DNA from: Montifringilla adamsi
Taxonomy: Eukaryota > Chordata > Aves > Passeriformes > Passeridae
Assembly: GCA_017590115.1 (NCBI GenBank)
Contig: JAGGNK010012559.1
Location: forward strand, 3,331,236-3,395,235
Length of the DNA stretch: 64,000 bases
Direction of reading: 5' to 3'
The notes beneath the pieces are model-generated. The model did not search any database and was not told where the DNA came from. It saw nothing but the letters and a program-made list of their open reading frames with translations. The translations under genes were made by a program, and so were the position numbers. This document shows, piece by piece, positions 12,396-23,438 of this stretch (position 1 is the stretch's first letter; the number at the start of each line of letters is the position of its first letter).

Positions 12396-12841
12396 TATTA
12401 TATTTGTGGGGTGCCCCGATGAAGGCAGGAATGATGAATCTGACTCCATGTTCTCAGAAGGCTAATTTATTATTTTATGATATTATATTATATTAAAGAA
12501 TACTAAACTAAAGAATACTAAACTAAACTATACTAAAGAACATAGAAAGGAAACTTACAGAAGGCTAAAAAGATAATAATGAAAAGCTTGTGACTCTTTC
12601 CAGAGCCTTGACACAGCTTGGCCCTGATTGGCCAGTAAGTCAAAACAATTCACATGAAACCAATGAAACAATCACCTGTGGGTAAACAATCTCCAAACAC
12701 CTTCCAAAGCAGCAAAACACAAGAGAAGCAAATCAGATAATTATTGTTTTCCTTTTTCTCTGAGGCTTCTCAGCTTCCCAGGAGAAAAATCCTGGGTGAA
12801 GGGATTTTTCAGAAAATACGAATGTGACAGACTTTTAACCA
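12396..12841 (-). mobile_element. Solo LTR, ERV family 1 (minus orientation)
   Basis: 446 bp. Read on the minus strand it runs from TGGTTAAAAG to a U5 end with CAAATATAATA, and matches the 44183-44588 LTR along its length: the TCAGCTTGGCC-type stretch, the AAAATAATAAATTAGCCTTC poly(A) region and GAACATGGAGTCAGATTCAT. Flanks are GACCCA (12390-12395) and GACCCG (12842-12847), a 5-of-6 target-site duplication. The terminal CA has decayed to TA. No internal retroviral sequence is present. The family is one I recall as very common in songbird genomes. Confidence 0.85.
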
Positions 12842-12949
12842 GACCCGAATTCAGGATCTGACTGTTGTGCTCAGGAAGGAGGGACAGAGGCAGGAGCTCC
12901 ATGTACTCACTGCACAGATGGGACTGAAGGTGGGGATGCAGAGCCCCAG

Positions 12950-13338
12950 AGGTGCCACTTTCTTTGTGAAACAGCTCTTTTCCACTGCAAGTACGAGCTA
13001 GGCAAAGCCAACTCCTGGAAGAGGGGAGTCTGCTTCCCTTCACAGCAGCACAAGAACAATGCACAGAACAAATAATGGACTGAAAAAAAGCCCCAAAACA
13101 ACCCAAGGAGGAAGGCCCAGGATTCTGTTAATGCCAGAATCTGTAATATTCATGTTTTATTGCTATTATGTGTCTTTTGTAACATTTTGGTCACTACACC
13201 AGTCAGCTATGCTGACGTTTGCCTGGATGGAGTCCCTGGAGTTGTCTGGCCTTGCTGCCACCCCCATGGATGGCAACAAGGTTTTCACAAGAACCTTGCT
13301 AAAATTTCCACTCCTTGACACTGATTTTCATTGCACAT
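12950..13338 (+). repeat. Copy B of triplicated intron 4 sequence
   Basis: About 390 bp, nearly identical to copy A over most of its length but ending early at TTTTCATTGCACAT. Copy C starts directly after it (period 261 bp), so B and C are a tandem pair and A lies 2.42 kb upstream. Confidence 0.9.
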
Positions 13339-13340
13339 AA

Positions 13341-13625
13341 CTGAAAAAAAAAACCCAAAACAACCCAAGGAGGAAGGCCCAGCATTCTGTTAATGCCAGA
13401 ATCTGTAATATTCATGTTTTATTGCTATTATGTGTCTTTTGTAACATTTTGGTCACTACACCAGTCAGCTATGCAGACATGTGGCTGGATGGAGTCCCTG
13501 GAGTCTTCTGGCCTTGCTGCCACCCCCATGGATGGCAACAAGGTTTTCACAAGAATCTTGCTAAAATTTCCACTCCTTGACACTGATTTTCATTGCACAT
13601 CTTCAGAAAACACAGGTGGTTTGAG
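13341..13625 (+). repeat. Copy C of triplicated intron 4 sequence
   Basis: About 285 bp starting at CTGAAAAAAAAAACCC, i.e. lacking the left 130 bp of A and B. It keeps the right end with CTTCAGAAAACACAGG and GGTTTGAGCAC. The B/C junction sits at the A-rich GAAAAAAA tract, which suggests misalignment or slippage there. Confidence 0.9.
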
Positions 13626-14020
13626 CACTTACAGAATTACTCATGTCAGAAATCAAAACCCTTTCAGCTGCCTTCTTAGCCACTACATGATGTGTGACTG
13701 CAAGAACAGGCTGTTTGTGGTGAGTCTCACAGGTTTCTGTGGGGTTCTGCTCATGGTTTGGTATTGGAGAAGGAAAGGTGACCCCCTCTCCCACAGCTGT
13801 GCCAACAGAGCCTGTGGCCCTGGAGGACCCTGCAGCCACGAGGGCAGTGCCACAGTGCCCTGGCACAGCCAGGGACACCCAGTGTCACCCAGAAATGCCA
13901 CCAGCCCTCATGGGAGCTGGACTCTGAGGCTTTGCCACGCTTTCAGAATGGTTTGAGGACCACAGCTCTGCTCAGCTCAGCATTTGAGCACGTGCCTCTT
14001 GCTGATGGGCCTGGCTTAAC

Positions 14021-14165
14021 TGCTCCACGGCCTCAATCCTGAATCCAAACCTGGTGTTTCCAGTTTCTTAGCTGCTCCATGGCTTCAATCTTGAATCCAA
14101 ACCTGATGTTTCCAGTTTCTTAGCTGCTCCATAGCCTCAGTCCTGAATCCAAACCCAGCATTTCT
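14021..14165 (+). repeat. 52-bp tandem repeat, 2.8 copies
   Basis: TGCTCCA begins copies at 14021, 14073 and 14125. Each copy continues with a CCTCAAT-type segment, GAATCCAAACC and (first two copies) CCAGTTTCTTAGC. Copies differ at a few bases. It ends about 100 bp before exon 5. Confidence 0.9.
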
Positions 14166-14262
14166 GGGCCTCTCCTGCCACATTTACCTGTGAGCTCTGA
14201 GTTTTATGTTGCATGGCTGTCTTGTCTCCCTTGACTAACCCCTTTTCCCTCCTCTCCTTAAG

Positions 14263-14316
14263 GCTATGGCAATGGGGATGATGACAGAATATTACCACTT
14301 CATCTTCACCACTCTG
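14263..14316 (+). CDS. GRIK3: GRIK3 exon 5 (54-bp exon, amino-terminal domain)
   Basis: 54 bp. Acceptor CCTTAAG at 14256-14262, donor CTG|GTAAAG at 14316/14317. It encodes 18 residues, 245-262 (AMAMGMMTEYYHFIFTTL), part of the amino-terminal domain. It is phase 0 at both ends. Too short to stand out as an ORF, it was placed by protein match and splice sites. GluK1-3 share this small exon as far as I recall. Confidence 0.97.
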
Positions 14317-14334
14317 GTAAAGTATCTGGCTGTG

Positions 14335-14459
14335 CACACACCTTGTGCACACTGATGGGGGGTGGGATGTGAGAAAACACAGAAAACAACCTGTACACAC
14401 TGATGGGGGTGGGATGTGAGAAAACACAGAACACACACTGAAGGGGGTGGGATGTGAGG
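14335..14459 (+). repeat. Short tandem repeat (38-48 bp units)
   Basis: ACTGATGGGGGTGGGATGTG-type units begin at 14351, 14399 and (as ACTGAAGGGGG) 14437, with GAGAAAACACAGAA between them. The array begins 20 bp inside the intron, just after the exon 5 donor. Confidence 0.85.
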
Positions 14460-15039
14460 GGCAGCTGGACGGCGAGGGAGGGATGGGTGGCTGATCCTGG
14501 TGTGCCCTGCACTGCCATGGGATGGGAAATGCAAGGAAAGAGGAGACGTGGGCCCCTGCCAGAAGGAAAGGACAGGGCTGGGCTTGGCTGCAGGTCAGGG
14601 TCAGACCCCAGTGACCTGGCTCTACCTCCTCTGCTCTGCAGCACTGCCTAAGAGCTGTCAGTCCCTCCTTCCCCTGCCCTGGGACAGTCCCTCCTTTGCA
14701 GTGCACAGATGTGGGTTCTGGTTTTATTTTCCCTCCCAGTCACTTTGATTCCAGCGTAGATCCCCACACAGTGACAGTGAGCACAGGGAGAGTGCAAGGC
14801 TGCAGCCCCCACGCTGGATTTGGTGGGACCCTGATTCAGCAGGAGCTGGGGATGAGCACCCAGGACCCCTCTGGAGCCAGGAGCAGCCCTGCTGAGGTCC
14901 AAGCTCCAGCCCTGCAGGTTTATTTTGCAGGAGGGGAGCTGAGCCTGACATTAACTCCCCTCTGTTAAACACAGGCCAGTCCTCTCTGACTCCAAATGCT
15001 TTCCTGGCAGGGTCACTTTTGTCTCCATTTAAGATTCTA

Positions 15040-15420
15040 TTGTCTAGTCTACTGTTGAATTTTGCGTGATTTTGAAAATCTAATTTATCTTTTTGCCTTT
15101 AGGAAAGAAACAGACTAAACTAACCCTTAAAAACTACAAAATTTATTTTTCAAATGCAAAAGACATTTTAATTACCCCTGCTGCCATTATCTATTCCAGG
15201 CAGCTTTAAGCATTTCCCAGATAACCTCCTATTAATCAGCCCCAGCTGAGCCTGGAGTACATTTCATGTGTAGGTACAGCCTGGAGGTGGGAAAAGAGGA
15301 ATTATAATAAATTAATAGATAAGCAATCACAATTAATGCCACTTTCCTGAAATAACAGTTATATCATGGGAAAGATATTTTAATCTGTCATTCCTTAAGG
15401 CAATGTTTTCCTAGCTTGCA
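15040..15420. promoter_or_regulatory. Candidate conserved intronic element
   Basis: A non-repetitive AT-rich block in otherwise GC-rich intron. It has CTATTAATCAGC near 15230, the AATTATAATAAATTAATAGA region near 15300 and a CAATCACAATTAATGCC segment near 15324. Composition suggests constraint; function is unproven. Confidence 0.3.
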
Positions 15421-17069
15421 ATGCCTGTGCTTCAGCTTCCCCAGTACGAGACCCATGGGGTGCTAATGAATTAGTCTATTATGTTATACTGAATGTTTCT
15501 AAAAGGTCCCCAGTCAATACTGAGCACAGTGTATCAACACTTGGCATGAAATGCTTCAACATTTTGCTAGGCAGCACGACTACAGTTCACTGACTCCAGC
15601 ATGAGGAGCCCCATCAGCCTTTTCCACCACAGGAGGAGGAGCAGGAGGGTCTCTGATGAGCGCTGGTCTCTGTCACATGCAGATTTTACATCCAAAGCCC
15701 AGCAGGGAACACCCCAGATCTCCACCCTTGTGGGGGTGTCTCAGCTGTCTGTAAAATGGGGCTTTGCAGCCACAGCCAAGCCCTGCCAGATCCCAGGGCA
15801 GAGCTGTGGGGGCACTCACCCAAGGGCAGCAGAAGACAGGGATGCCCTTCCTGGGCCACCTTTGCAGCCTCCCACTGAGGATGTGGGATCACTGAGGATC
15901 AGTCCCCAGCATTGCTGCCACCACCAAGGAGCCCAAGCTTGCCCTGGTTTGGGAGAGAGCATCACAGGAACACCGAGAGCAAAATTAAGGGTGGAGGGGA
16001 GAATTAATCTGCAGTACAGAAAATAATGAGTGAAAGGGAATGCAGATGAGGTGGAAAATAGAACCAGATGTTTCAATTTGTGGCTGTGCAGGAGCAGAAA
16101 ATCCAGAAGAAACTGATCTGATGATTCCCATCCACACCTCCCCATGTCCTGACACTCAGCTGGTATTCTGAATTATCCTCTGATTCCAGGAGGTGATAAA
16201 TCAGGCTGCAGCTGAGATTTAAACTGGAACCAGGGAGGGATCTGATGGGAGGTTGGTTTCTATAGGAACTTGGTGAAAGGAAGGGTTGGTGGGGAGCATC
16301 AGGGCAGGGACAGCACCCAAAATACCAGTGGGATCTGAGAGGTGGCCAGGGCTGGTGGTTTGACACATGGGCAGCAGAGGCCATAGGGTCTGGAGGTCAG
16401 GGATCTGATTTGTCACACCCAGTCACACTCTGAGGGGGAAATCATCAGCTTTTGCAACCAAAAATTATTTCCTCACAACAATTTCTGGAATACAAGCTGA
16501 AGTGTCTGATTAAAAATGAATCTTGGAAAAACAGACCCATTCCAGCAGGTCAGGCACAGAACTGCTGTCCCCTCTCCCAGCCAGAGACATGAGCACCTGT
16601 CTGAGGTCAAACCACAGTATTTGCTCTTAGCTCCCTTAAGTCATTTAAAAGTCAACATTATAGCCTGGTTTTTCAGTGCCCTTTAACAGAACGTGCAGGT
16701 TTGCACTTGCAATTTTTCAGGGTTAAAAAACAGCCCAAAAACCCAAGTCCCAACTGCCACTGTAGGGTGATTAATGATTTGGTCCCTGCTGCACCTGCAG
16801 GTTTGAGCACTGCATCCATCAGCAGTGAGCCCTGGGGCTGCAGAGGCCAGGGCCAGGCTTACAGAAAAGACCAAACCCCCAGAGAAGCTTATTAAAGCAA
16901 AACAGCCACAAGAACCCTCACTCCCCCATGGAGAATGGTGTCTCAGTTGCTGGCAAGTGCTGCTGCTGCTCTGCTTTGCTTAGGGCAGCACATGTGGGAC
17001 TTTGGCAGCCCCCTGTGGGCTGGGGGGTGCTGCAGGTGGGTGGCCCCACAGTGTGGCTGTGTCCCACCA

Positions 17070-17885
17070 GCACAGAGCACAGAACAGCCTGAGCCACAGC
17101 ACAGAACAGCCACAGCATAGAACAGCCCCAGCACAAACCCAGCCACAGCACAGAATAGCCACAGCACAGAGCACAGAACAGCCCCAGCACAAACCCAGAA
17201 CAGAGCACACAACAGCCCCAGCACAGAGCACAGAACAGCCCCAGCACAAACCCAGAACAGACCCAGCACAAACCCAGAACAGAGCAGAGAACAGCCCCAG
17301 CACAGCCCCAGCACACAGCACAGAACGGCCCCAGCACAAACCCAGCACAGAGCACAGAACAGCTCCAGCACAGAACACAGAACAGCCCCAGCACAGAGCA
17401 CAGAACAGCCCCAGCACAAACCCAGCACAGAGCACAGAACAGCCCCAGCATAGAGCACAGAACAGCCCCAGCACAAACCCAGCACAGAGCACAGAACAGC
17501 CCCAGCACAGAACAGCCCCAGCACAGAACAGCCCCAGCACACAGCACAGAACAGCCCCAGCACAAACCCAGCCACAGCACAGAACAGCCCCAGAACACAG
17601 CACAGAACACAGAACAGCCCCAGCCACAGCACAGAACAGCTCCAGCACAGAGCACAGAACAACCCCAGCACAGCCCCAGCACACAGCACAGAACAGCCCC
17701 AGCACAAACCCAGCCACAGCACAGAACAGCCCCAGCACACAGCACAGAGCACAGAACAGCCCCAGCTCAGCCCCAGCACACAGCACAGAACAGCCCCAGC
17801 ACAGAGCACAGAACAGCCCCAGCCACAGTAAAGAACAGCTCCAGCACAGAGCACAGAATAACCCCAGCACAGCCCCAGCCACAGC
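17070..17885. repeat. Minisatellite of CAGAACAGCCCCAGCACA-type units
   Basis: About 815 bp made of short modules (CAGAACAGCCCC, AGCACAGAGCA, AGCACAAACCC, CCACAGCA) in irregular order, with several higher-order blocks of 30-60 bp. The + strand is almost free of T, so neither strand can easily form stop codons; this explains the 275-360-residue ORFs on both strands. C+A content is extreme on +, G+T on -. It is not coding. Confidence 0.95.
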
Positions 17886-18966
17886 AGCTCATCCCATATT
17901 GAAGCTCTTTTTGAGAAGCCCTTGTGAGAGCAGGGAATGTCACATATTCCTGCCTGTGAGAGCAGAGAATGTCACATATTCACCCCCACGCTCCATTGCA
18001 GACTTGCGGTGTTGCCTTTCCGCCTCCCCACATTTAAACTGCCATGAAACCCTTGCAGAAGTCATTCAGGATAAACACCGATGAAATATGTCCCACCCAA
18101 CACACGGTTCACCCTGACTGCCATCTCACCACTCCCTCACTCCCCCCTTGGGTGAGCTGCTGGGCTTTGGGGAGCAGATCAGCTGCCACATGCTCCTGAC
18201 GTGCTGTTTAACCCCAAACTCGTTGCTGAGCACTGAAGCTGGTGTTCAGACACGCGGAGAGCCAAGAGCTGCAGCACAGCAGTGCTCCCCAGTGCCCCCC
18301 AGTAGCCCCAGTGCCCCTCACTGCCTGCCAAGCAGTGCTCTCAGGCTGGCAGCCAGCAGAGCTGAGCACTGCCTGGCTCTGGTTTTCACATCGTATAAAG
18401 GGCACCCTCATTCATCTGCAGACTGTGTAGCCTGGTCAGAATGTCAAGAAATGCGTCTTAGTTCCTCTTTGATAGTCTGCAAATTGGTGTTTTGCATTCA
18501 GAGTGACTCTGTCATCCGCAGCACCCTGTGGGCCTCAGCACTGCCAGCAAATCCTCCCTGGAAAGGCCCGTGGGAGCTCCAGATACAGAAACTCTGCCTT
18601 GTCTCCCCTCCCTGGGTCACAATCTCTTTTTCCAGGGTCACAGGCAGTGATTCTGTTTTTCTCCCCACAATCCGCTCTCTTTCATGCTGAGACCAGGTTC
18701 TTTGGCTCTTTGGTAGGAGTTCCCTTCTGCTGCGTGTGGGGGAACCTGCACATACGGCACCCAGATTCCACCAACACCTACAGCCCTCTGCGAGCACCAC
18801 TGACGGCAGCAGGCAGCACAATCCTCTGAATTCCCGAGGGATCTGTTCTCCCTCCCACCTTCTGCGGGCTCTGCTGTCTCGCTCCAAACACAGACACGAA
18901 CCGACGCAGAAAACTCAAACAAAACAAAGCTAAGCAAAATGTTTAACCCGGTTTCTCTCTTTTAAG

Positions 18967-19140
18967 GATCTTTATGCATTAGACCTAGAACCATACCGCT
19001 ACTCTGGGGTGAACCTGACCGGCTTCCGGATCCTCAACGTGGAGAACCCACACGTGTCCTCCATCATTGAGAAGTGGTCCATGGAGAGGCTGCAGTCGGC
19101 GCCCAAGGCAGAGCTGGGGCTTCTGGATGGTGTGATGATG
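18967..19140 (+). CDS. GRIK3: GRIK3 exon 6 (amino-terminal domain)
   Basis: 174 bp, 58 codons, phase 0 at both ends. Acceptor TTTTAAG ending 18966, donor ATG|GTACGG at 19140/19141. It encodes residues 263-320 ([19 protein letters not shown] to GLLDGVMM). The N278 sequon (NLT) is present. Compared with human, conservative changes occur near [10 protein letters not shown] and SAPKAELG. The donor (GTACGG) departs from the GTRAGT consensus. Confidence 0.97.
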
Positions 19141-21327
19141 GTACGGGCAGTTCAAACAGGGCACAGGGGTCTGGGAAGCAGGGCAGGGTGCTAAGGAAGG
19201 CAGGAACAGTCAAATATCAATGATATTTTCACCCCCAACGAAAATTTGACTCCATCTTATCAGAAGGCTAATTAATTACTGTCTTATACTATATTATTCT
19301 ATACATATTCTATACATATAATATATTCTATATTACATTATATCTAAACTGAATCTGCCAAGCACTCAACTCTGCATATGACTGCACTGAATCTCGTGAC
19401 TGTCAGCCAACAGTCCTGACACACACACACACACACTTGGCCCTGATAGGCCAAGGAAACAAAACACCATCACTTTGGGTAAACAATCTCCATTTTGCAT
19501 TCTACTTTTGCACAACACCGACACAGCAAATGAGATAAGAATTGTTTTTCCTTTCTTTGAGGTTCAGAGAATGTGAAACCCAGAAATATTCTTGGGAAGA
19601 ATTGTGCCTTGCTTTTCTCTGTGAAGAGAAATGTGGCTACAATTGAGGCCTAAATGTTACTTTTGTTGGTTTTTGTACCAGTAAAAACTCATCCCAGGTA
19701 TCTGTCCTGAGGTGCTTTCTCTCATTCTTTAACAACTGTCCCTCAAAGTCTGGGGTGAAGCCTACACCCTGCTGCTGTGGTAATGCTCCTGCTCGGGTCC
19801 AGCTGCCAACAGATTGCCACCAGACAAGGCAGGTAGCCAGGACACGTCCCAAAGAACTCCAGCTGCCCCCGAGAGCAGAGGGACACCAGCTCCCAGGGCT
19901 GGGAGCACAGCACATGGCCAGGCTGGGCCAGGTGCTTTGCAGAGATTGAGACAGGAGAAAGCGCCAAGCAGTGGCCAGAGATGGGCTGAGCTGCAGCTTG
20001 GATGACTCCTTTTAGGGTCTGATGGCAGCTCTGCTCTGCTGAGTTACTGCTCGGAAGGTACAGCACCTGCTCGCCCATCTGCCTTCCCTGCCAGGCTGTC
20101 TCTGACCCCCGGAACTGCTGACTGGCTCCCTCCTTCCCCCTCCCTTTAGATCTGCCAGAGCCAAAGTGGCAAAGCCTCCCAGACTTTCACCTTGAAAGGG
20201 CTCCTCAGATCCCTGCTGTTGTGGTTGTTGTTAGGGAAGAGACCCTCCCTCTCCTGCCTGTCTCCAGGATGCCCAGGGCTGAGCCCCTCTGCCTGCAGCA
20301 GAGCTCAGTCCCCAACACTGCCCCTCTTTTCTCTCTCTGAGGGATCCTGCCTTTGATTTCTGTTTGCCAGGTGTCTATCCACTGGGGCCCTGGACTCAGC
20401 TGGGCATTACAGTCTGTAATTCACCATGAAATTGCATGGACATATCCCTGCCTCCCCTTTTCCTCCAGCCCCAAACTCACAAACCTGTCCCTGCTGTGGT
20501 CCATACCCGCCCACGGATGCAGGTGGGGCTCCTGCTCTTCATGCTTGGTTGCTGAGAGAAGGGAAGGTCAAAGGGATGGTTGCCAAGGCTGGAGGATTTT
20601 CTCCATGGCTACGTCCTGTGAGATGTTTGCTCAGTTATTTGCTGTATTATTTTGTTGCATTGTGGTTTATTACGCTGCTGCTACACTCACATCTGTTTCG
20701 TGCCTCCGTGAAGCCAGCAAATAATGTATTTTCACTAGGAGGTCTTACCACATCAGAGTGAAAAATAAATCCAGTTCTCTTGATCAGTGTTTGGATGTAA
20801 GATGGGGCATCCCAAATTGAATCTAAAATCATCACATTATATGGGGGAAAAAAGTTCTCCCTAGTTCAGATCACTGAAATGCTAGAATATGTTACAAAGC
20901 CATGAGGTCCTGATTTTGGCGACAGCTTGTGTCATTTTTGGAAAACTGTGTGCCCACAAACATCTCTGTTTCTTATTTTCCCATGTATAAAATAGTGTAG
21001 AAAATATGTTCTCGTGCAGTTTTTTTTTTTACACTCAGACAAAACAGACTCAATAAGAAAACTCTGTTACTACCTTCCACATTTAGAAGCCGTTGCCTCC
21101 CTCTTTGACACCACAGCAGGAAATGTGCAAGAAACAACCCGAACAGGCAAACGACACTTCCAGAATCGCTGATTTTAGACAAAACCCCGAGCCTTTGATC
21201 TAAACAACCAAGGAACCACCAGGGAACACAGACAGAGAAACCCTGGGGCTGGCGGGCGTAGCTCAGAGCGGGTTCCACCCTTTCCTACGAGCCGCCACGG
21301 CCACCAGCGCTGTCCCCTTCCCTTTAG
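19141..21327 (+). other. GRIK3: GRIK3 intron 6
   Basis: 2187 bp. A minus-strand solo LTR occupies 19221-19641, starting 81 bp after exon 6. A short (AC)n run lies at 19421-19434 inside it. The rest, 19650-21300, shows nothing recognisable apart from a T-run at 21020-21030. Confidence 0.88.
19221..19641 (-). mobile_element. Solo LTR related to ERV family 1 (minus orientation)
   Basis: On the minus strand it starts TGTAGCCACATTTCTC at 19641 and contains TTCACATTCTCTGAACC, AACAATTCTTATCTCATTTG, an AT-rich TATA/poly(A) region and TTAGCCTTCTGATAAGATGG. This is the same overall structure as the LTRs at 12396 and 44183, but clearly diverged. The 19221 end is approximate and I found no target-site duplication. 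Confidence 0.8.
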
Positions 21328-21471
21328 ACAGACGCTGCCCTGTTGTACGACGCGGTGCACGTGGTGTCCGTGTGCTACCAGCGCGCGCCCCAGATGACCG
21401 TCAACTCCCTGCAGTGCCACCGCCACAAGGCCTGGAGGTTCGGCGGCCGCTTCATGAACTTCATAAAAGAG
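21328..21471 (+). CDS. GRIK3: GRIK3 exon 7 (amino-terminal domain)
   Basis: 144 bp, 48 codons, phase 0. Acceptor CCTTTAG ending 21327, donor GAG|GTAAAA at 21471/21472. It encodes residues 321-368 ([19 protein letters not shown] to RFMNFIKE). C350 in SLQCHRHK is the probable partner of C99. [18 protein letters not shown] is nearly invariant in GluK1-3. Confidence 0.97.
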
Positions 21472-21594
21472 GTAAAAGCGTGGTTTTGTTTGACTATAAA
21501 CATTCCCCTGGAGGAGGAGGGGGTGGAGGCTTGGCAGGTGCAGGGTTAGAAAACTCCCTGGACCGGGAGCTGTGCAGCCCCTCAGTGCTCCTAC

Positions 21595-22038
21595 TAATGC
21601 CTCAGGATTTCAGTTTTTATATTCTTCATGTATTTGCAATCCTGCAGTTCTTTAGTGTATAACTCTAAACTCCACACAAAGTGTGAGCTGCTGCTTTCCC
21701 ATTTTGGGCAGACACAACAATTCCTCTCCAGGCCTGGCAATCAAGGACACCTCACTGCCTCAGGCCCTGAGAGATGGAAACAAAAGTGAGTTGGGGGAGC
21801 AAACTTGGGGTCAATGACTTCATTAGCTGAAGCTGGAATTGGAAGATGAACCCCCAAAACGCAAATGGCCCAAACTTATAAAAGTGTGAAAACCCATCGG
21901 GATCCATTTTTTGGGTGTAGCCCCTTGTGGGGAGGGTTTCATCTGCCCAAAGACCTGAAGACCCTTCCACAAATATAAGCCTTTTTATTCTCTTAATGTT
22001 GCCTTGCCTCTGTTTTCAGGTAGCCCAAAAAGGCATCA
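21595..22038 (+). mobile_element. Solo LTR, ERV family 2 (plus orientation)
   Basis: About 444 bp. It matches the LTR at 46665-47093: TAATGCCTCAGGATTT start (TG decayed to TA), TTTAGTGTATAACTC, the CACAAAGTG region, GCCTCAGGCCCTGA, TTGGGTGTAGCC and an end at AAGGCATCA. The family has complementary termini TGATGCC...GGCATCA, which fix the boundaries. No target-site duplication was recognised. It starts 124 bp after exon 7. Confidence 0.85.
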
Positions 22039-22239
22039 GCAGCGCCGCAGCCCCGCGGGAGCTGCAGGGCTCAGCACGCAGCTGTGTTTGCTCCAGCTGG
22101 GCACGACAAACATTCCGTGTTTTCCCCGGCTCCCGGGGGGCTCCGAGGGCTGCAAGTCCCACAGGCAAACCACCTGCACGCCCAAATGAGCAAACACGAG
22201 CCTCCCCAGGACTCCAGGGTGGCAGGGCTGGGAGCAGGC

Positions 22240-23438
22240 TGTCACTGCTCCTCAGGAATTAATGAGGGGGAGCCAGAGGAGTGTGTTTATTGGGAGGAAC
22301 GCCAGTTATTCCCCCTGGGAATACATTATGCCACCTTGATCACACTGGGATATTTCAAGCTCCCCCACCCATAAAGGAAACACGTTTCCCAGTGGGGCTG
22401 CTCAGGAGAGAGATCCCCAGGCTCAGCTCCCCACTGCTGGGATGTGATGCTGAGCAGCAGCCTGGCATTCCTGCAGGAACATCCTCCTCAGGACAATGCC
22501 ACAGCACATCCAGCGCTGTCCCCAGGCATTGGACAGCTTGCTGTCCCCCAGCTCCTGCTCTGCTGGCACAGAGCACCTGACACTGGGGGTTCTATCACCT
22601 CCTAAATCAGAGGCATTCATTCCAGGGGTGCTGCAAAATGAACAGTGGGAAAGAAATCAAATTACATGGCGGTTTTTTTGTGGAATTGAATTGAGGCATC
22701 TTTACCCCAAGCTCCTGCTCCTCATCCCTGTCAGACCAGGCTGTTCAGGATCTCAGTCAGCCAAGCACTGAAAAATCTCTGGGAATGGGATGTCCCCAGT
22801 CCCAGTGAGCACCTTCCCCGTCCTTATGCTGCCAAAAACTGAAGCAGGGCACCACCAGCACGTGGCCCCAGATTCCTGTGCCTGTTTCCAAACCTCAGAT
22901 CTTGCTTGCATGAACTCATTCTTGGCCTCTTCTACTCCACTCTCCCTCTGGAAGGACAGAGGGAAGCATTCCCAACATTTAAGCTTCCACACACCTTGGA
23001 AGCACCAGCGAGTTGGTGCACAAAGGGATTTCTCCTGGCTGGAGAAAGGCTCCCTGCAGCCGGTGTTTATCAGCACTACAAGGATGAACGCAGCTCACAA
23101 GGATGCCGTGATAAATGCAAGTCGTTTTCTACTGAGTCATCACGTCCTGCAACAGCTGGTGAGCACAAAAGGTGCAAACAGAAATTGTAGCAAGGACTGC
23201 AAGAGAGTGAAGGAAATCTCCAGCTCCGTCTGCAGTCTGAGCAGCAGCGGAGGGATTATTAATTAATCAGGCTCTTTAGGGAGAAAGAACCAGCATAAGG
23301 ACTAATTAAAAGAACATACAGTGGAGGGCAAAAGATTATTTATGATACTGAGTAACAGCCCTGCTACTTTTTCTCCCTTCCACAGGCCCAATGGGAAGGA
23401 TTAACGGGACGCATTGTCTTTAATAAAACCAGTGGTTT
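22240..23438 (+). repeat. Tandem duplication copy 1 (1199 bp)
   Basis: Starts TGTCACTGCTCCTCAGG and ends inside exon-8-like sequence at AACCAGTGGTTT. It is repeated directly at 23439-24640. Reading the two copies side by side, the only difference I see is near 22669: CATGGCGG followed by seven T against CATGGAG followed by eleven T in copy 2. Identity is therefore above 99 percent. The abutting junction has at most a base of microhomology. Confidence 0.97.
23386..23438 (+). pseudogene. GRIK3: Truncated duplicate of GRIK3 exon 8
   Basis: The first 53 bp of exon 8 (17 codons, [17 protein letters not shown], plus two bases), with the same CTTCCACAG acceptor and upstream intron as the real exon. 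It is cut at the duplication junction, so the last 55 bp and the donor are missing. Reading on past the junction stays open for 33 more codons to TGA 23536-23538. Without a donor it should normally be skipped; use as a terminal exon would need a poly(A) site downstream. Confidence 0.95.

Larger units (their letters stand above)
9209..14262 (+). other. GRIK3: GRIK3 intron 4
   Basis: 5054 bp. It contains a sequence present three times (10528-10945, 12950-13338, 13341-13625), a minus-strand solo LTR (12396-12841), a short GT run (10220-10236) and a 52-bp tandem repeat (14021-14165). The stretch 9300-10500 and the part between 10950 and 12390 show nothing recognisable. No extra exon was found. 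Confidence 0.88.
14317..18966 (+). other. GRIK3: GRIK3 intron 5
   Basis: 4650 bp. It has a short tandem repeat at 14335-14459, an AT-rich possibly conserved block at 15040-15420, and the large A/C/G-only minisatellite at about 17070-17885. Other parts (15560-17000, 17890-18950) show no recognisable element. The intron ends TTTTAAG. Confidence 0.88.

Noticed and set aside
10635..13956. Repeated ORF starting MHRTNNGLKKSPKTTQGG in intron 4
   Set aside because: It recurs because the DNA is triplicated; the frame differs at the ends of the copies and resembles no protein I know.
16943..18084. ORFs of 275-360 codons on both strands (Cys/Leu/Gly-rich on -, Gln/Ser/Thr-rich on +)
   Set aside because: They lie in the T-depleted minisatellite at 17070-17885. 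All stop codons need T on one strand or A-complement on the other, so open frames follow from composition. No domain, start context or splice structure supports coding.
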